A stretch of 64,000 bases of DNA from Lottia gigantea (GCF_000327385.1 NW_008711065.1:666921-730920); one strand, 5' to 3'; shown: positions 38,479 through 48,888, counted from the first letter of the stretch. Numbers and translations: made by a program. The notes: generated by a model not told the origin, from the letters alone.

Positions 38479-40269
38479 TAACGTATGGTGTAACACAGAT
38501 AGTATTCTGGGTGGTTGGTGGTACGACTCTGTTTGTTGATGTGACGGGGAAACCAGACTGGATGATCAGAAACAAACTACAGCCTGGCAAGAATCAACCA
38601 GTAAATATTTACTACTATCCTAACCATCATAGTTATTTTAAATTTAATTTTGCCCGGTTCCATAATCCTTGAGGAAGACGAGAACTTCGGTCGGCTTGTT
38701 AATAGAAATCATGAGACGTTTTTACTCCTATTCTCTTCATACAGTTACAGTTGTTCAATTGAATAGGACGATATGATGAGTCATTATCGAGATAAGCACA
38801 CCTGATTGATCGTTACAACTATTTACTTGACTATTTCCACTCAACTCCATTTCAATTCATTTCAGGTTGAAAAGAAGATATTATTGAAAATTTTGAAAGT
38901 TGGGCTCCGAAATCAGATACTGATCGGCTTTCCTCTCACAGCTGTTCATTATCCATTACGACAATGGCGAGGTAGTGATCTAACTTTAACCTTTCCAGAC
39001 TGGACGATTCTACTTCGAGATCTGGTTTTCTGTGTTTTATTGGAGGAGATTTGTTTCTATTATTCACACAGGTAAGGACGGTTATTATTTCACATTCCGG
39101 TTGACTGATATTCTTCTCGGTCATTTTGATTTAGTTCTCGACCAATACGCTTTATCAAGGAGAAATATCTCGCGAAATGTTTTGTGTAGAAGTCGCAATT
39201 TGTAATATCTTCCCTTATCTCATTTGTAAGATTGGTTTTGGTCAATAATTGATATTAAAGGTGCGAAGATACGAGGTATGGTGCCCGGTACTGAACACAT
39301 TATGTATGTAGGATTACCTAAACAGTGGAATATAGACGAAGCGAAAAGACTGTTCCTATTGTTCTGCTTGTTGGTTGCTTTTGTTGTTGTTGCTGTCTTT
39401 GTTTGGTTGTTCTTGTGTGTTGCTGTTGATGTATTTGTTGTTGTTATAATTATTGAAGGTTACTGCACCATCCCAAACTGTATAAAACCATTCACAAGAT
39501 ACACCACGAATGGACGGCACCGATAGGACTAGCGGCAGTGTATGCCCATCCTGCTGAGTACATCTTCTCTAATATATTACCGTTGATGCTCGGACCACTG
39601 CTTGCTGGGTCGGGGCTGGTCACTATCTGGGTATGGTTTACGGTTGCTATAACAACTACCATCAGCCACCATAGCGGTTACCATGTTCCAGGAGTTCCTG
39701 GCAATGAATTTCATGATTATCATCATTTAAAGTTAGTAGTTGTTATATTAAATATAAACAATACTAGCTAGTTATATGGGTGTTTTGTTGACAATTTCAG
39801 TAGCATAGTGTCATCGCGTGCTTCGGTGATCGGAAGGGCGAAATGGAAAAAGTCAAAATTGGAAAAAATAATAGGCAATATGTGAACTATAGAGATCATA
39901 TTGGAAGACACAATTGTGTGCTCATGCTACGCCAGTGGCAGTACTGTAAAATTCGGAATTTTCCTTTCACAGTGGCAGTGAGAGTAATAATTTCGAAGGG
40001 ACTTCGCCAATACTTAAGTCATAAGTTGGAAGTACCACAGGCGTCTGACTGAACATTGTGATGGTGCAAAGCTATGTTATCATAGTCGATATATATCACA
40101 TAGTATAAATTAGAAAAACTTTATACAATAACTTTAATCATTTACTATTCGTTTCAGATTCCATGAAAATTTCGGTGTTTTGGGATTACTGGATTGGTTT
40201 TATCAGACAGATACAAAATATAAACAATTTAAAATACAACAGAGACGAACACAGGGTACACATACCTAA
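38479..40269 (+). CDS. FAXDC2-like: FAXDC2-like fatty acid hydroxylase / sterol desaturase family protein, last four exons
   Basis: Four exons join in one frame: 38479-38600, 38866-39071, 39459-39731 and 40158-40269 (TAA). Donors are CCA|gtaaat, CACAG|gtaagg and TTAAA|gttagt; acceptors are tttcag, tttcag, tgaag and tttcag. Phases agree at every joint. The product is 237 residues plus one codon base owed by an upstream exon. Family marks in order: a hydrophobic stretch (VTQIVFWVVGG) followed by DVTGKPDW and QPGKNQPV; EEICFYYSHRLLHH with box 1 (HX3HH); HKIHHEW with box 2 (HX2HH); AHPAEY; a membrane segment around SGLVTIWVWF; SHHSGYH; box 3 HDYHH; and NFGVLGLLDW with TDT near the end. These histidine boxes bind the di-iron centre in this ER-membrane oxygenase family (ERG25/SUR2/FAXDC2), which hydroxylates or desaturates sterols or lipids; the actual substrate is inferred only. 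Full family members are about 330 residues, so roughly 95 N-terminal residues are missing and no convincing exon was found. The introns are short (265, 387 and 426 bp). An open frame reaches back to 38418, but that part runs into a dispersed repeat and has no ATG. Confidence 0.9.
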
Positions 40270-40393
40270 AAGGAGTTAGAAGCCGACATCAAATAGTGTG
40301 GTCACGGTTTATATTGAGACAAATCGGTTAGCCGGTTGGGATTTTAAGCCAAGCCGAGGAAAAAACATTTTAAGCAAATATACCATCGCAGCT

Positions 40394-40446
40394 TATAAAC
40401 AACTAAAATTACAGAAGAGACGAACACAGGGTGGGCATACCTAAAC
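40394..40446 (+). repeat. Duplicated copy of the FAXDC2-like terminal coding segment
   Basis: This segment repeats 40219-40271 at an offset of 175 bp. The shared core reads GAGACGAACACAGGGT and both copies end in CATACCTAAA. Read in the same frame it gives YKQLKLQKRRTQGGHT followed by a stop, against YKQFKIQQRRTQGTHT in the gene. The differences are few and mostly conservative, but the upstream part of the exon (FHENFGVLG) is absent here. A cag precedes it at 40390-40392, so use as an alternative 3' exon is conceivable. A partial tandem duplication in the 3' flank is the simpler reading. Confidence 0.7.
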
Positions 40447-40825
40447 AATGAAATACAAATCAGATGCACATAAAAAGATAGACATACAAAAATTCAAGTG
40501 GAAAAATTCTTGATAAGCAGAACTATTAGATGTTCTAGAGAATTTAAACCTTCCTCCTTGGTTTTCTAGTAGATTTACTCAGCTAAAAATATAACTCTTT
40601 TAATTATTAAGTCACAATATAACAATTGACTGAATATTCTCATCATTTTTTTTTAACAATCCGGGTGTCGAGCTAAAATTTCTAGAAACTCCATTGTATC
40701 AGGATCTGGAAATTATGACGTAAAACCCTAATGTATTTCATCACTTGATCACAGTTGAAAGAAACAGTCGGTTTGATAATACTGAAATCAAATGATTTGA
40801 ATTGAAATAACCTTCTCGGTCTGTC

Positions 40826-41518
40826 TCAGCAAGTTGAATTCGGTGGCACTGGCGGAGGAGGCAAACTTTGACGTTTAATAACAGAAAGTTGTTTTCTTCT
40901 CATCCATTTATTCTCACTGGATATCGAAGGTGGTTGTTTATTATCCAAGGGAGATACAGGTGGGGGTGATATTTCCTGATCTGTTCGCGATTTTGTCAGT
41001 TTTTCTGCCAATTTTGCCATATCAGTGTCTTTTGGCGACGTTAATGTGTCACTTAAGGTTATTTTAAAATCTTGATGATTTGAAGGAGATACGCGTGTAT
41101 CGTCTCGTGGTGATTTCTGAGAACTTAATGATAACACAGAATCATCAGTCACTTCGTTAACTCCAGGTATCTTTTGGGGGCATGCACCATTGTTGTCAGA
41201 CAATGTAGTATTGTTGTCACTAGGGGCAGGTTGTGAGGGGTCAGGCGGAAGTGGGGGTGGGGGTAACACACTGCGCTCCATCATTGATTTTCTCCATAGT
41301 TTAGTTCTAACACTCGCTCGCTTACGATCAGTTTTACGTCTTCTAACAACACTCTCCTCGATTCGGATATATTCGTTGTCTCTGTCAGTATTCTTATTTT
41401 CCTCCTGTTTCACTAAACTTTCACCATTGTCCAAATAACTCGACGTTTTCTCCTGTGACGTTATATTATCTATATCATTGTCTATAGTGTCTGTTGTATC
41501 TTTATAATGTAAATCCAT
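40826..41518 (-). CDS. Proline-rich protein with two basic-LPPPP modules, unrecognised
   Basis: A 230-codon reading frame with TGA at its end, the longest in the window. The frame extends nine codons upstream to a GTG, then meets a stop. The ATG at 41518 is preferred because it has A at -3 and G at +4. Residues 1-58 are acidic and rich in D, N, T and S. Residues 59-82 are strongly basic (RRRKTDRKR, then KLWRKSMMER) and run into LPPPPLPPDP at 85-94. The middle is S/T/D-rich and low in complexity, with PPPVSP near 190. The C terminus repeats the first module: KWMRRKQLSVIKRQS followed by LPPPPVPP and the end NSTC. LPPPP and PPPPLPP fit EVH1 and SH3 ligand patterns, so a cytoskeletal or signalling scaffold role is possible, but this is inference and no domain is recognised. 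There is no signal peptide or membrane segment. It is convergent with the FAXDC2-like gene, whose stop lies 556 bp away. It could also be the last exon of a longer gene. Confidence 0.6.
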   Translation of the reverse strand: MDLHYKDTTDTIDNDIDNITSQEKTSSYLDNGESLVKQEENKNTDRDNEYIRIEESVVRRRKTDRKRASVRTKLWRKSMMERSVLPPPPLPPDPSQPAPSDNNTTLSDNNGACPQKIPGVNEVTDDSVLSLSSQKSPRDDTRVSPSNHQDFKITLSDTLTSPKDTDMAKLAEKLTKSRTDQEISPPPVSPLDNKQPPSISSENKWMRRKQLSVIKRQSLPPPPVPPNSTC

Positions 41519-42204
41519 GATGTCAAATCCCCCAGCACAAAACACCGATGTCTGTCTTCAACTTGCTAAGAATTGAATTTCAATTATCAGTCCAGATTTG
41601 CAACTCGAACAATCTGTTTGTTTTGGTGAACCAGGATGAAATAAATTGGGACGTTGATATCGGAAGGTTCAGATTATCGTAATACTCTAATTACGAACTT
41701 CACACTGTTTAACGTTTCACTTCCACTACCACTGCAACCAGTTCACTGTTACACACACATTTTATTTTTCACTCTCGAACATAAAGTTGTTAACACAGAT
41801 TAAATTTTTATATTATATAATTTACTGTATGTCTGTCTATATGTGGTACTTGTTTCAATGTTTAACTTCTTTGCTCATCGATGATGTTGCTGTATCTGTT
41901 ACTATCGTTACTGTTGCTTTAATTAGCAAATCCTAAAATCGTTTTCTATATGTTTTAATACATAGCTTCGTCTGACTGCTGTCGTTATTAAAACTGTAAT
42001 CAATGCCCTGAAACCAAATGTATGCACTTGAAATTAATTTTATATAACATAGTTTAAAAATATACTTTATAATATACTTAAAATATATAACTACACTTAA
42101 TTATTACTGTGTGGGCGGACATAGAATTATTGAAATATAATACACATACAGTGTATAGTAACTAATGTATAAGTCGTAACGGTTAATCAAAAACCAAGTC
42201 AACA
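41519..42204. other. Upstream region of the proline-rich gene
   Basis: AT-rich. Minus-strand TATA-like strings exist (TATAAAAA at 41805-41812), but such strings are common here. No promoter can be assigned. Confidence 0.3.
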
Positions 42205-42428
42205 CAGTGGCGGCGCATATACCTCACTAGAAAAATAGTTTGCACCCCCAATTGAGGCCTACTTTAGTTTTAACAATTTAAAAAACATTTTATTTTTATA
42301 CGTTTTTTGCCCCAAAATATGAGTATCAAATCATTTCTCGAAAATTTTCTTTGGAAAAACCTCTCAGACGCTTCGTGAGAAGTTTACGACAAGACAGTTC
42401 CACGAAGATGCCGCATTTTAAATTCATC
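42205..42428 (-). mobile_element. Dispersed family C (hAT-like end), minus copy
   Basis: Begins CAGTGGCGGCGC, an end sequence typical of hAT-type elements. The reverse complement shares GCGTCTGAGAGG and ATGCGGCA with the copies at 38.2, 46.2 and 52.5 kb. The 25-bp tandem array follows directly at its other end. Confidence 0.5.
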
Positions 42429-42429
42429 C

Positions 42430-42578
42430 TTGAAGATTGTCGCCCATTGAGTCAGTGAAGATTGTCGCCCATTGAGTCAGTGAAGATTGTCGCCCATTGA
42501 GTCAGTGAAGATTGTCCCCCATTGAGTCAGTGAAGATTGTCCCCATTGAGTCAGTGAAGATTGTCCCCATTGAGTCAG
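42430..42578 (+). repeat. 25-bp tandem repeat, 6 copies
   Basis: The unit is TGAAGATTGTCGCCC followed by ATTGAGTCAG. Two of the copies are 24 bp. It abuts the family C element on its left. Confidence 0.95.
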
Positions 42579-42737
42579 TCTGTTCCCAAAATGTACTCCC
42601 AGTCGCTGGGTTAACGAGGGACATTTTGGCAATAATTGAAGTAATGTAACAACGAACTGTATTGCATCATAGACTAACCCCAGTTCCCTATCAAAACATG
42701 TATGACAATATGCGGAATATAAGCTATTAATTTGGTG

Positions 42738-43042
42738 GATTGTAAAGAGGTTTTCTACAAAATTACGTGTATCGGGGACACTGATAGCATCAATTTTCAT
42801 CATTATATTTGAAATCAGACGTCTGTGGTTTCTATAATTCCACTAAAACTAAGCTTTTTATTATGTTTCTATCGCAAAGGCCCTAAGATATCATTAGCAG
42901 CTTTTAAAATAGTGACGTCACGGCTTAGTTTTAGTGGAATTTCAAGAACCACAGACATCTGATTGAAAATTAGAATGATGTAAATTGATGCTATCAGTGT
43001 GACCGACACACATACATAGTTTAGAAAACCTTTTTACAATCT
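42738..43042. mobile_element. MITE family A, best copy (about 118-bp terminal inverted repeats)
   Basis: The left arm starts GATTGTAAAGAGGTTTTCT and the right arm ends AGAAAACCTTTTTACAATC. The arms stay complementary for roughly 118 bp, including GACACTGATAGCATCAA and CCACTAAAACTAAG. The short centre holds GTGACGTCAC at 42912-42921. There is no coding capacity, so it would be a non-autonomous DNA transposon. No clear target duplication was found, so the superfamily is unassigned. Other copies are at 30316-30597 and 20716-20886. Confidence 0.75.
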
Positions 43043-43537
43043 TAAAGTTTTAAAACAGTCAATTCTCTCTCACCTTACCTGTATATATAGTGAATCTCTG
43101 TCTGTATATTACGGTGACAGGTGCCCAGTATAATCTAATCATAAATTATAAAGTTAGTTTAGGTCTAGTGAAATGACTCACACCCTCAAACCCTTTTATA
43201 ACTATTTCTATACGGTGTGTGTTTTACTGTTTAATATACACGAGTAGGGTGACTCAGGCTTGCATTAATAAAATACACCATTTTAAATAAAGAAAATATT
43301 TGGCAAATGTTTTTCGCTTTAGGAAAGCGGTGTGTCATTGGTCGACAGAAAGAGAAAAACTCAACGATTATATTCGTTGCGGATGTATTTAATATGCTCA
43401 CACAACTCCTGTCGGTCATACAAATACGAGTCGTTAGACGCCTTAGAGTGAGACGAGGCGGAAAAACATGCCCATTGAAACCTATAAGCCAATAAGCGTA
43501 GCAGTATAAGGCTGCAGTGCTGCTATGTTAAAACAAG

Positions 43538-43800
43538 GAAATAAGATGAATGGAGTTTTACGTTCTACTTTTTGAGCTAATGAAAACGGGCAACGCCATG
43601 CATGCAGGGTACAACGAGGGAAATTTTGCCAAGACACCGGCATGTTCCTGCTCTTTTAGAATTTTCAACTGTCGAGGGATCTTTAACGTGCACAGCCTGT
43701 AGCACACGGGGCCCATCCAAACGACTGGACGCTTATTCCATGTCAGCCCCCTTACCTGCATCACTGACAGGGGGAAACCGGCTGAACTAAAATGAGAAAA
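43538..43800 (-). mobile_element. SINE family S, minus copy
   Basis: Reads on the plus strand from ATGAATGGAGTTTTACG through GGGCAACGCCATGCATGCAG, TTTTGCCAAGACACCGGCAT, GTCGAGGGATCTTTAACGTG and CTGCATCACTGACAGGGGG. It is nearly complete over the body and lies opposed to the 44.06 kb copy about 260 bp away. Open frames over it are not genes. Confidence 0.7.
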
Positions 43801-44056
43801 GGGCATCCTGAGAGACCTTGATGAATGTAAAAAGTCGGATATTTGCCTCATTTGTCTCCATTACACATCAGTCTTGTAATATACCACTAGTTTTAATGGT
43901 TTCTTATAAAACATGTTGTAAAATATGTGAATTATTTGATAATCTATTGGTGTATATTCCCACGTGAATAAAAATAGTCTACCCTTAATCGAGTGGAATG
44001 AGGGTGTCAATTTCTGTTATATATAATCAATTACTTTACAATTACAATTACTTGTC

Positions 44057-44316
44057 TAATTTTCAACTCGGTTTCCCGGGAAAAAGTCTAATCGTTCGGA
44101 TGGGACAATAAACCGAGGCTCCGTGTGCTACAGGCTGTGCAAGTTAAAGATCCCTCCACAGTTGGAAATATAAAAAAAGCAGGCTATTGTCGCTGTCCTG
44201 GCAATATTTCCCTCATTGCACCCTGCATGGCGTCGCCCGTCTTCATTAGCCCACAAGGTGCAGAAAAGTAGGACGTAAAACTCCATTCATTTCATTTCAT
44301 TTCTAATTTTCAAAAA
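44057..44316 (+). mobile_element. SINE family S, longest sense copy lacking the tRNA head
   Basis: Starts CAACTCGGTTTCCCGGG and runs through GTTCGGATGGGACAATAAAC, CGTGTGCTACAGGCTGTGC, GTTAAAGATCCCTC and CCTCATTGCACCCTGCATGG. It ends in AGTAGGACGTAAAACTCCAT with a short ATTTC-type tail. The end pattern and sharing of the CGGTTTCC block with the tRNA-headed element at 48.4 kb make it a 5'-truncated SINE. Confidence 0.7.
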
Positions 44317-44545
44317 AAGTAAACACGAAACAGTACAAAATTGTTGATTAGTATATAATTTGGCTGGTCAGGAAATACAGAATGTTTTAATTTGTCGTTA
44401 TTTATTAAATATGATTAATGAATATATGATGAGATATTAATTTCAACTAAAACCTGTTACCTTCCACTTACCAGCCGTGGGCAATATCTCGTCCTTAACG
44501 TATATAGAGTTTAATCCATATTTTAAACTAAACAACCTATTTTAG

Positions 44546-44965
44546 TTGAGTTTTACGTCCTTTTTTTCTACTTCTATTTAAGTTAAGATACGTTATGTAT
44601 TCTGTAATGGTGGCAGTAGCGTATGGAGGAGGAGGATCATATTGCCATGGCGCCCGCCTCGGGCCTGTCAATGTGATAGATCTTATTTTAAAGTTAAAAT
44701 GAAGCCCTCTAAATGATCAAAATTCATCCCGGGCTATCTGAAATCCGCTAGCTATTGTGTGGCCCATAGACTTCCGGTCTCAAGGGGCTTTGGCCCTCTC
44801 CTCCTTCATTCTCTCTATACGTTTCTGAATGATGAAAATTCGTCGTGACACTTTTAATGAATATGTTAAATGGAATATAGTGAGGTTTTGCGTTCTCTCT
44901 TTTCCTGGTTAAATAAATCAACATTAAGCAGTGTATAATGAGGGAAACTTTGTCAAGAATGTAGA
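44546..44965 (-). mobile_element. SINE tail fragments and dispersed family D
   Basis: Tail pieces GAGTTTTACGTCC (44549) and GAGGTTTTGCGTTC (44880) flank a segment 44630-44705 that ends AAGCCCTCTAAATG. The same segment, with CGGACCTGTGATAGGTC, recurs at 47960-48030. Confidence 0.4.
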
Positions 44966-45292
44966 GAGAATATAACGGACATGCAGCAATACACAAAAAT
45001 CTGAAACTACAAGGAAGTTAACTGATTTGGCCTTTATGACAGAACGCTAAATTGAATACACACGATAATGAATAGGTGAATTGGCAAGTCTGTCCTCACA
45101 ATCGTTTTCTTTCAATTACATGGTTGTATCAGTTTCGTAAACCCAAATACATGGAAATGAATAGGCCTCAAAATTTGATTCTTTGCATTTCTATCCTAAT
45201 GAAACAAATTTGCATTACTAAAGTCCAACTTGACTGAAACAGCCCTTTGAAACACTCACTCATATCTTTATTTAGATATAATTAATGGCATA

Positions 45293-45975
45293 ACAGTGAA
45301 CACTCTCTATAAAATAAACCTAGAGTCAGATGACGAGTGGTGTTTCTGTTTACAGATAATAGTACAACAGTGGACTACTCTCGAGAATATAACCCAGAGT
45401 TAAATGATGTCCGGTGTTTCCGTATACAGACAATAGTACAACAGTGGACTACTCTCGAGAATATAACCCAGAGTTAGGTGATGTCCGGTGTTTCCGTATA
45501 CAGACAATAGTACAACAGTGGACTACTCTCGAGAATATAACTCAGAGTTAGGTGATGTCCGGTGTTTCCGTATACAGACAATAGTACAACAGTGGACTAC
45601 TCTATAGAATATAACCCAGAGTTAGGTGATGTCCGGTGTTTCCGTATACAGACAATAGTACAACAGTGGACTACTCTCGAGAATATAACCCAGAGTTAGG
45701 TGATGTCCGGTGTTTCCGTATACAGACAATAGTACAACAGTGAACCACTCTCTAGAATATAACCCAGAGTTAAATGATGTCCGGTGTTTCCGTATACAGA
45801 CAATAGTACAACAGTGAACCACTCTCTAGAATATAACCCAGAGTTAGGTGATGTCCGGTGTTTCCTTATACAGACAATAGTACAACAGTGGACCACACAC
45901 TATTTGTCTGGTCTTCCTATAAAAAAGATTAGTACAACGATAGCTCGCCCTCTAGAATATAACTTTCATTATGCT
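45293..45975 (+). repeat. 74-bp satellite family E, array 1 (about 8-9 copies)
   Basis: The unit includes CAGTGGACTACTCTCGAG, AATATAACCCAGAGTTAGG, TGATGTCCGGTGTTTCCG and ACAGACAATAGTACAA. The central units are nearly identical; the edges (45293-45350 and 45900-45975) are diverged. A further lone unit-like piece is at 46133-46180. Confidence 0.95.
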
Positions 45976-46184
45976 TCATATGTTACTAAAATTTGTAGGG
46001 GACCCTATACAGTGACCCACAAGAAGACACACAGGTTAAATATAGTCTAATAGTGATTCATTTTCAAGGATAGAACTAGAATAGAATAGGTAATGTCTGT
46101 TTCCAACTATGTAAAATATTCCACTGAAACTGTCTATAGAATATAACACAGAATGTTTCTATAAACAGACAATAGCACTGACGG

Positions 46185-46475
46185 TGCGGGTCTCTCAAGA
46201 ATGGGGGTACATATAGGGAGGAGGCTGACTTAATGGAGAGATAACTGTCGAGGTTGAGATTTAATATGCGGCAGCTCTGTGGAGGCATCATATAGACGCA
46301 AGTCTCCTATGGAGAAAATTTTGGAAAATAGAATTTATTTGGTGCATTCTGACTAATATTGTGGGGCAAATGCTTTTACAAATGATGTTTTAGATTTGTT
46401 AGAAACGAAGTTGGGTACAATTGGGGGTACGAACCATTTACTAGGGGGTCCCTCCTGTACCCCCACAGACCAATT
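46185..46475 (+). mobile_element. Dispersed family C, copy with GGGGGTAC ends
   Basis: Shares ACTGTCGAGGTTGAGA, ATGCGGCAGCTCTGTGGAGG and TTTGGTGCATTCTGAC with 38.2 kb. It is bracketed by GGGGGTAC at 46203 and GTACCCCC near 46460, so this copy may have kept both termini. Confidence 0.55.
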
Positions 46476-46769
46476 GTACAACAGTGCACCACATTCTAGA
46501 TTAAACCATTGTACCTGTCACTGTTTTATAACCGAGAATGTAACAGTGTCTGTTTAGTTTTAAACGGTAGAGTAAATGTTAAAATTACCGATCAATAACT
46601 TCTATTCTATTTGAACATGTATGATATCCAGTGACAATATAAACAATACACCACTCAATATCTACTGTAGATTTTAATTAAACTGATATCATACCGGAAA
46701 TAAACCTCTATTGGTTATACATCACCTTTTATATTAATAAACATATTATTTGTCCACTCCAGGTTGAGC

Positions 46770-46960
46770 TATTGGTAGCGCTATGCAGGTATACAATGCG
46801 GACAGTGTCATAAGCCTACTCTTCTATTTGTGACTGTCTATGGGTCTTTAATGTGAACTGTCTGTAGCATAAGTTGCCGCGGTTTAACAGTCAAACCCAA
46901 ACGACGAGACGCGTTGTCCATGGCATTCCTCTCCGACCAACATCACTGACATGGAAAACT
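46770..46960 (-). mobile_element. SINE family S, diverged body
   Basis: Recognisable from GGGTCTTTAATGTGAAC, CTGTCTGTAGCATAAG, CCCAAACGACGAGACGC and CATCACTGACATGG. Confidence 0.45.
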
Positions 46961-47094
46961 TTAAAACCGAATTGAAAACCAAGGCCGGATTATATAATAG
47001 GTTCAACTACATCTTCAATGTAGTAATATAACAGTTTTTGTGAAAATGAGGGAAAATGTTAAATGACAAACTAATAGAGACTTAAACCCATTCT

Positions 47095-47424
47095 TTAAAG
47101 GGACATTTACGCCATATTTTCGACCAATCATACTTTATTCTCAGAAACTATAATTTTTTAGCTGAGCCAATCATTAATAGTGTTCACAGCTCACCGCCGA
47201 AATTTGAGCCTTCAAATCCATGTGTGTCCAGAATTATCTGTGTTTGAATGTTAAAATGACGACAGATACTCTGTGGTATAAAGAAAAGACATATATAGAA
47301 ATAGTGAGTAAAATTTCTTGAAGTATTTTTAAAGGAATTATGCGATTTTAGTACATTTCCAGTACTTCTGGAGACTATTTACATATATTCAATCACCCTC
47401 AAAATGGCACATCTGTCCCTTTAA
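47095..47424. mobile_element. MITE family B, 330 bp, TTAA-flanked
   Basis: The element begins TTAAAGGGACA and ends TGTCCCTTTAA, giving a 7-bp perfect inverted repeat AGGGACA inside TTAA at both ends. TTAA target duplication is the mark of piggyBac-type insertion. There is no coding capacity. A diverged copy of the same length is at 21228-21556, sharing GACCAATCATA, TCCATGTGT and ATATATAGAAATA. Confidence 0.65.
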
Positions 47425-48437
47425 TTTTGCTGAATTTATAGCACGTGTTTAGGAATAGGAATAAGATTTTGGAAAGAGAAATTGGCAATAGGTTTATACT
47501 ATTAATTTACGTAAAGTCTGTCGTTACAATGGTTTTTGATTGGATAGAATATCTAGTGACTTCATCAGGTTGAAGTTCAAATATCTGTAATCATATATTA
47601 GATGAATGCTGATTAATTATTCTAAATGAAGATGAAAGGACGCCGACAATAGAACCTAATCGTGGAAATCATCATTACTAATTGATATATACTGATTAGA
47701 TGCTTAATTAAGCTTCTAATTGTCCACTATTGGATTTTTACTCCTGGGTACCGTTAAACATTTAGTCTACAGAATAAGGATAATGCAGGTTGAAAGTTAT
47801 TGCTGGGTAATACGAGTGTATGTTGATATGTTAAAGAATAGATATTACCCCTCCCCTTTCACACCTCATCCATATACATACAGCCAGCCTTGTTAATTAA
47901 TATTTCTCAAGGCTGATATATTTGTGCAAGGCCGTCTAGCTGAGCCATAAGACCAGTAGCGTCTGGCCTCCCTCTCGGACCTGTGATAGGTCTTATATTT
48001 TGTTTGCAGTGAAAATCAAGCCCTCTAAATGCCCTCAAGAGTGAAACCTCTCATTGTTGGTCGCCTCCTCAGTATTTTCTTAATACACCCCTGCACAAAA
48101 TTTCCACTAACCGATCAGGGCCCGCAACTCGCTGTACTAGAAGAAATATGCAGACGAATATCAGCGAGAATTGTTTTTTTTAAGGCAAATGCATTGACAA
48201 TCGTCTTGTCACGTGGTTACACGCATAATATCAACAACTGATACAAGTATGTTCATTAAAAACTAAAATTAACATTATTTATTCATTTCTTCTTACTAAA
48301 AACTTATTATTTTATCTTGTTTATGTCCAAATCGTTTTTCTATGCTGCATTCGACAACTCGTGACAGTTTCCGTGCAGCTGAATCTATCTATGTATACAG
48401 TAGAATGATAGTGGACTTTTCTCTATTCCGTTTGACG

Positions 48438-48702
48438 GGATCCGCGGTGGCTCATTGAGTTGACGCTTGCTCGCTAACCTGTAGGTCCAGGGTTCAATCC
48501 CGGCATAGGTCGAGATAATACCTTCGGATTTTTCAACCCGGTTTCCTCCTGTCAGTGATGCAGGTAAGAGGGGATGCGCCCCCTTCCTCCTCGCAGCCCA
48601 GAATGCAAGGTTTTCGGGCATGATTCTCATAACTAAATTCGGGCAACCTCAGATATTTCGCCCCCTTCAGACGTCAACCGGGCTCCGCCACTGTCAATAA
48701 CT
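48438..48702 (+). mobile_element. tRNA-headed SINE
   Basis: The head starts GGATCCGCGGTGGCTCA, with an A box (TGGCTCATTGAG, 48448-48459) and a B box (GGTTCAATCC, 48491-48500) 31 bp later, the RNA polymerase III internal promoter layout. After it comes CCCGGTTTCCTCCTGTCAGT, which is shared with the tail-bearing SINE copies. The body then diverges and ends at CCGGGCTCCGCCACTG. The tRNA cloverleaf itself is not intact, so this is a SINE and not a tRNA gene. Confidence 0.7.
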
Positions 48703-48874
48703 GGGCCAAGTTACCCCCTGTTTAGAACAAGACTTTGATTGCTGATTTACCTGTATATAAGTTAACTGCCTACATGCTATACTGTTACCTATCTGTTCAA
48801 TAACCGCTCTAGAAATTACTAGTTTTTTATTGAACGTTCAGACACCTGTTACATTGTCAACTCTATCGATTTTT

Positions 48875-48888
48875 CTACGCATGCGTAG
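48875..48888. promoter_or_regulatory. 14-bp perfect palindrome upstream of calbindin-like start
   Basis: CTACGCATGCGTAG is a perfect palindrome whose left edge is 104 bp before the ATG. It resembles but does not match the NRF-1 site (GCGCATGCGC core). Its place in the likely promoter or 5' UTR suggests a dimeric factor site; function is inferred from position only. Confidence 0.3.

Noticed and set aside
41519-41545. Upstream extension of the proline-rich frame to a GTG
   Set aside because: Animal genes start at ATG; the ATG at 41518 has a good context.
41805-41812. TATA box for the proline-rich gene
   Set aside because: It is 287 bp before the ATG, and such strings are frequent in this AT-rich sequence.
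45622-45896. Two overlapping minus-strand frames with repeated peptides
   Set aside because: They are shadows of the 74-bp satellite.
48438-48510. Functional tRNA gene
   Set aside because: A and B boxes are present, but arm pairing fails and a SINE body follows.
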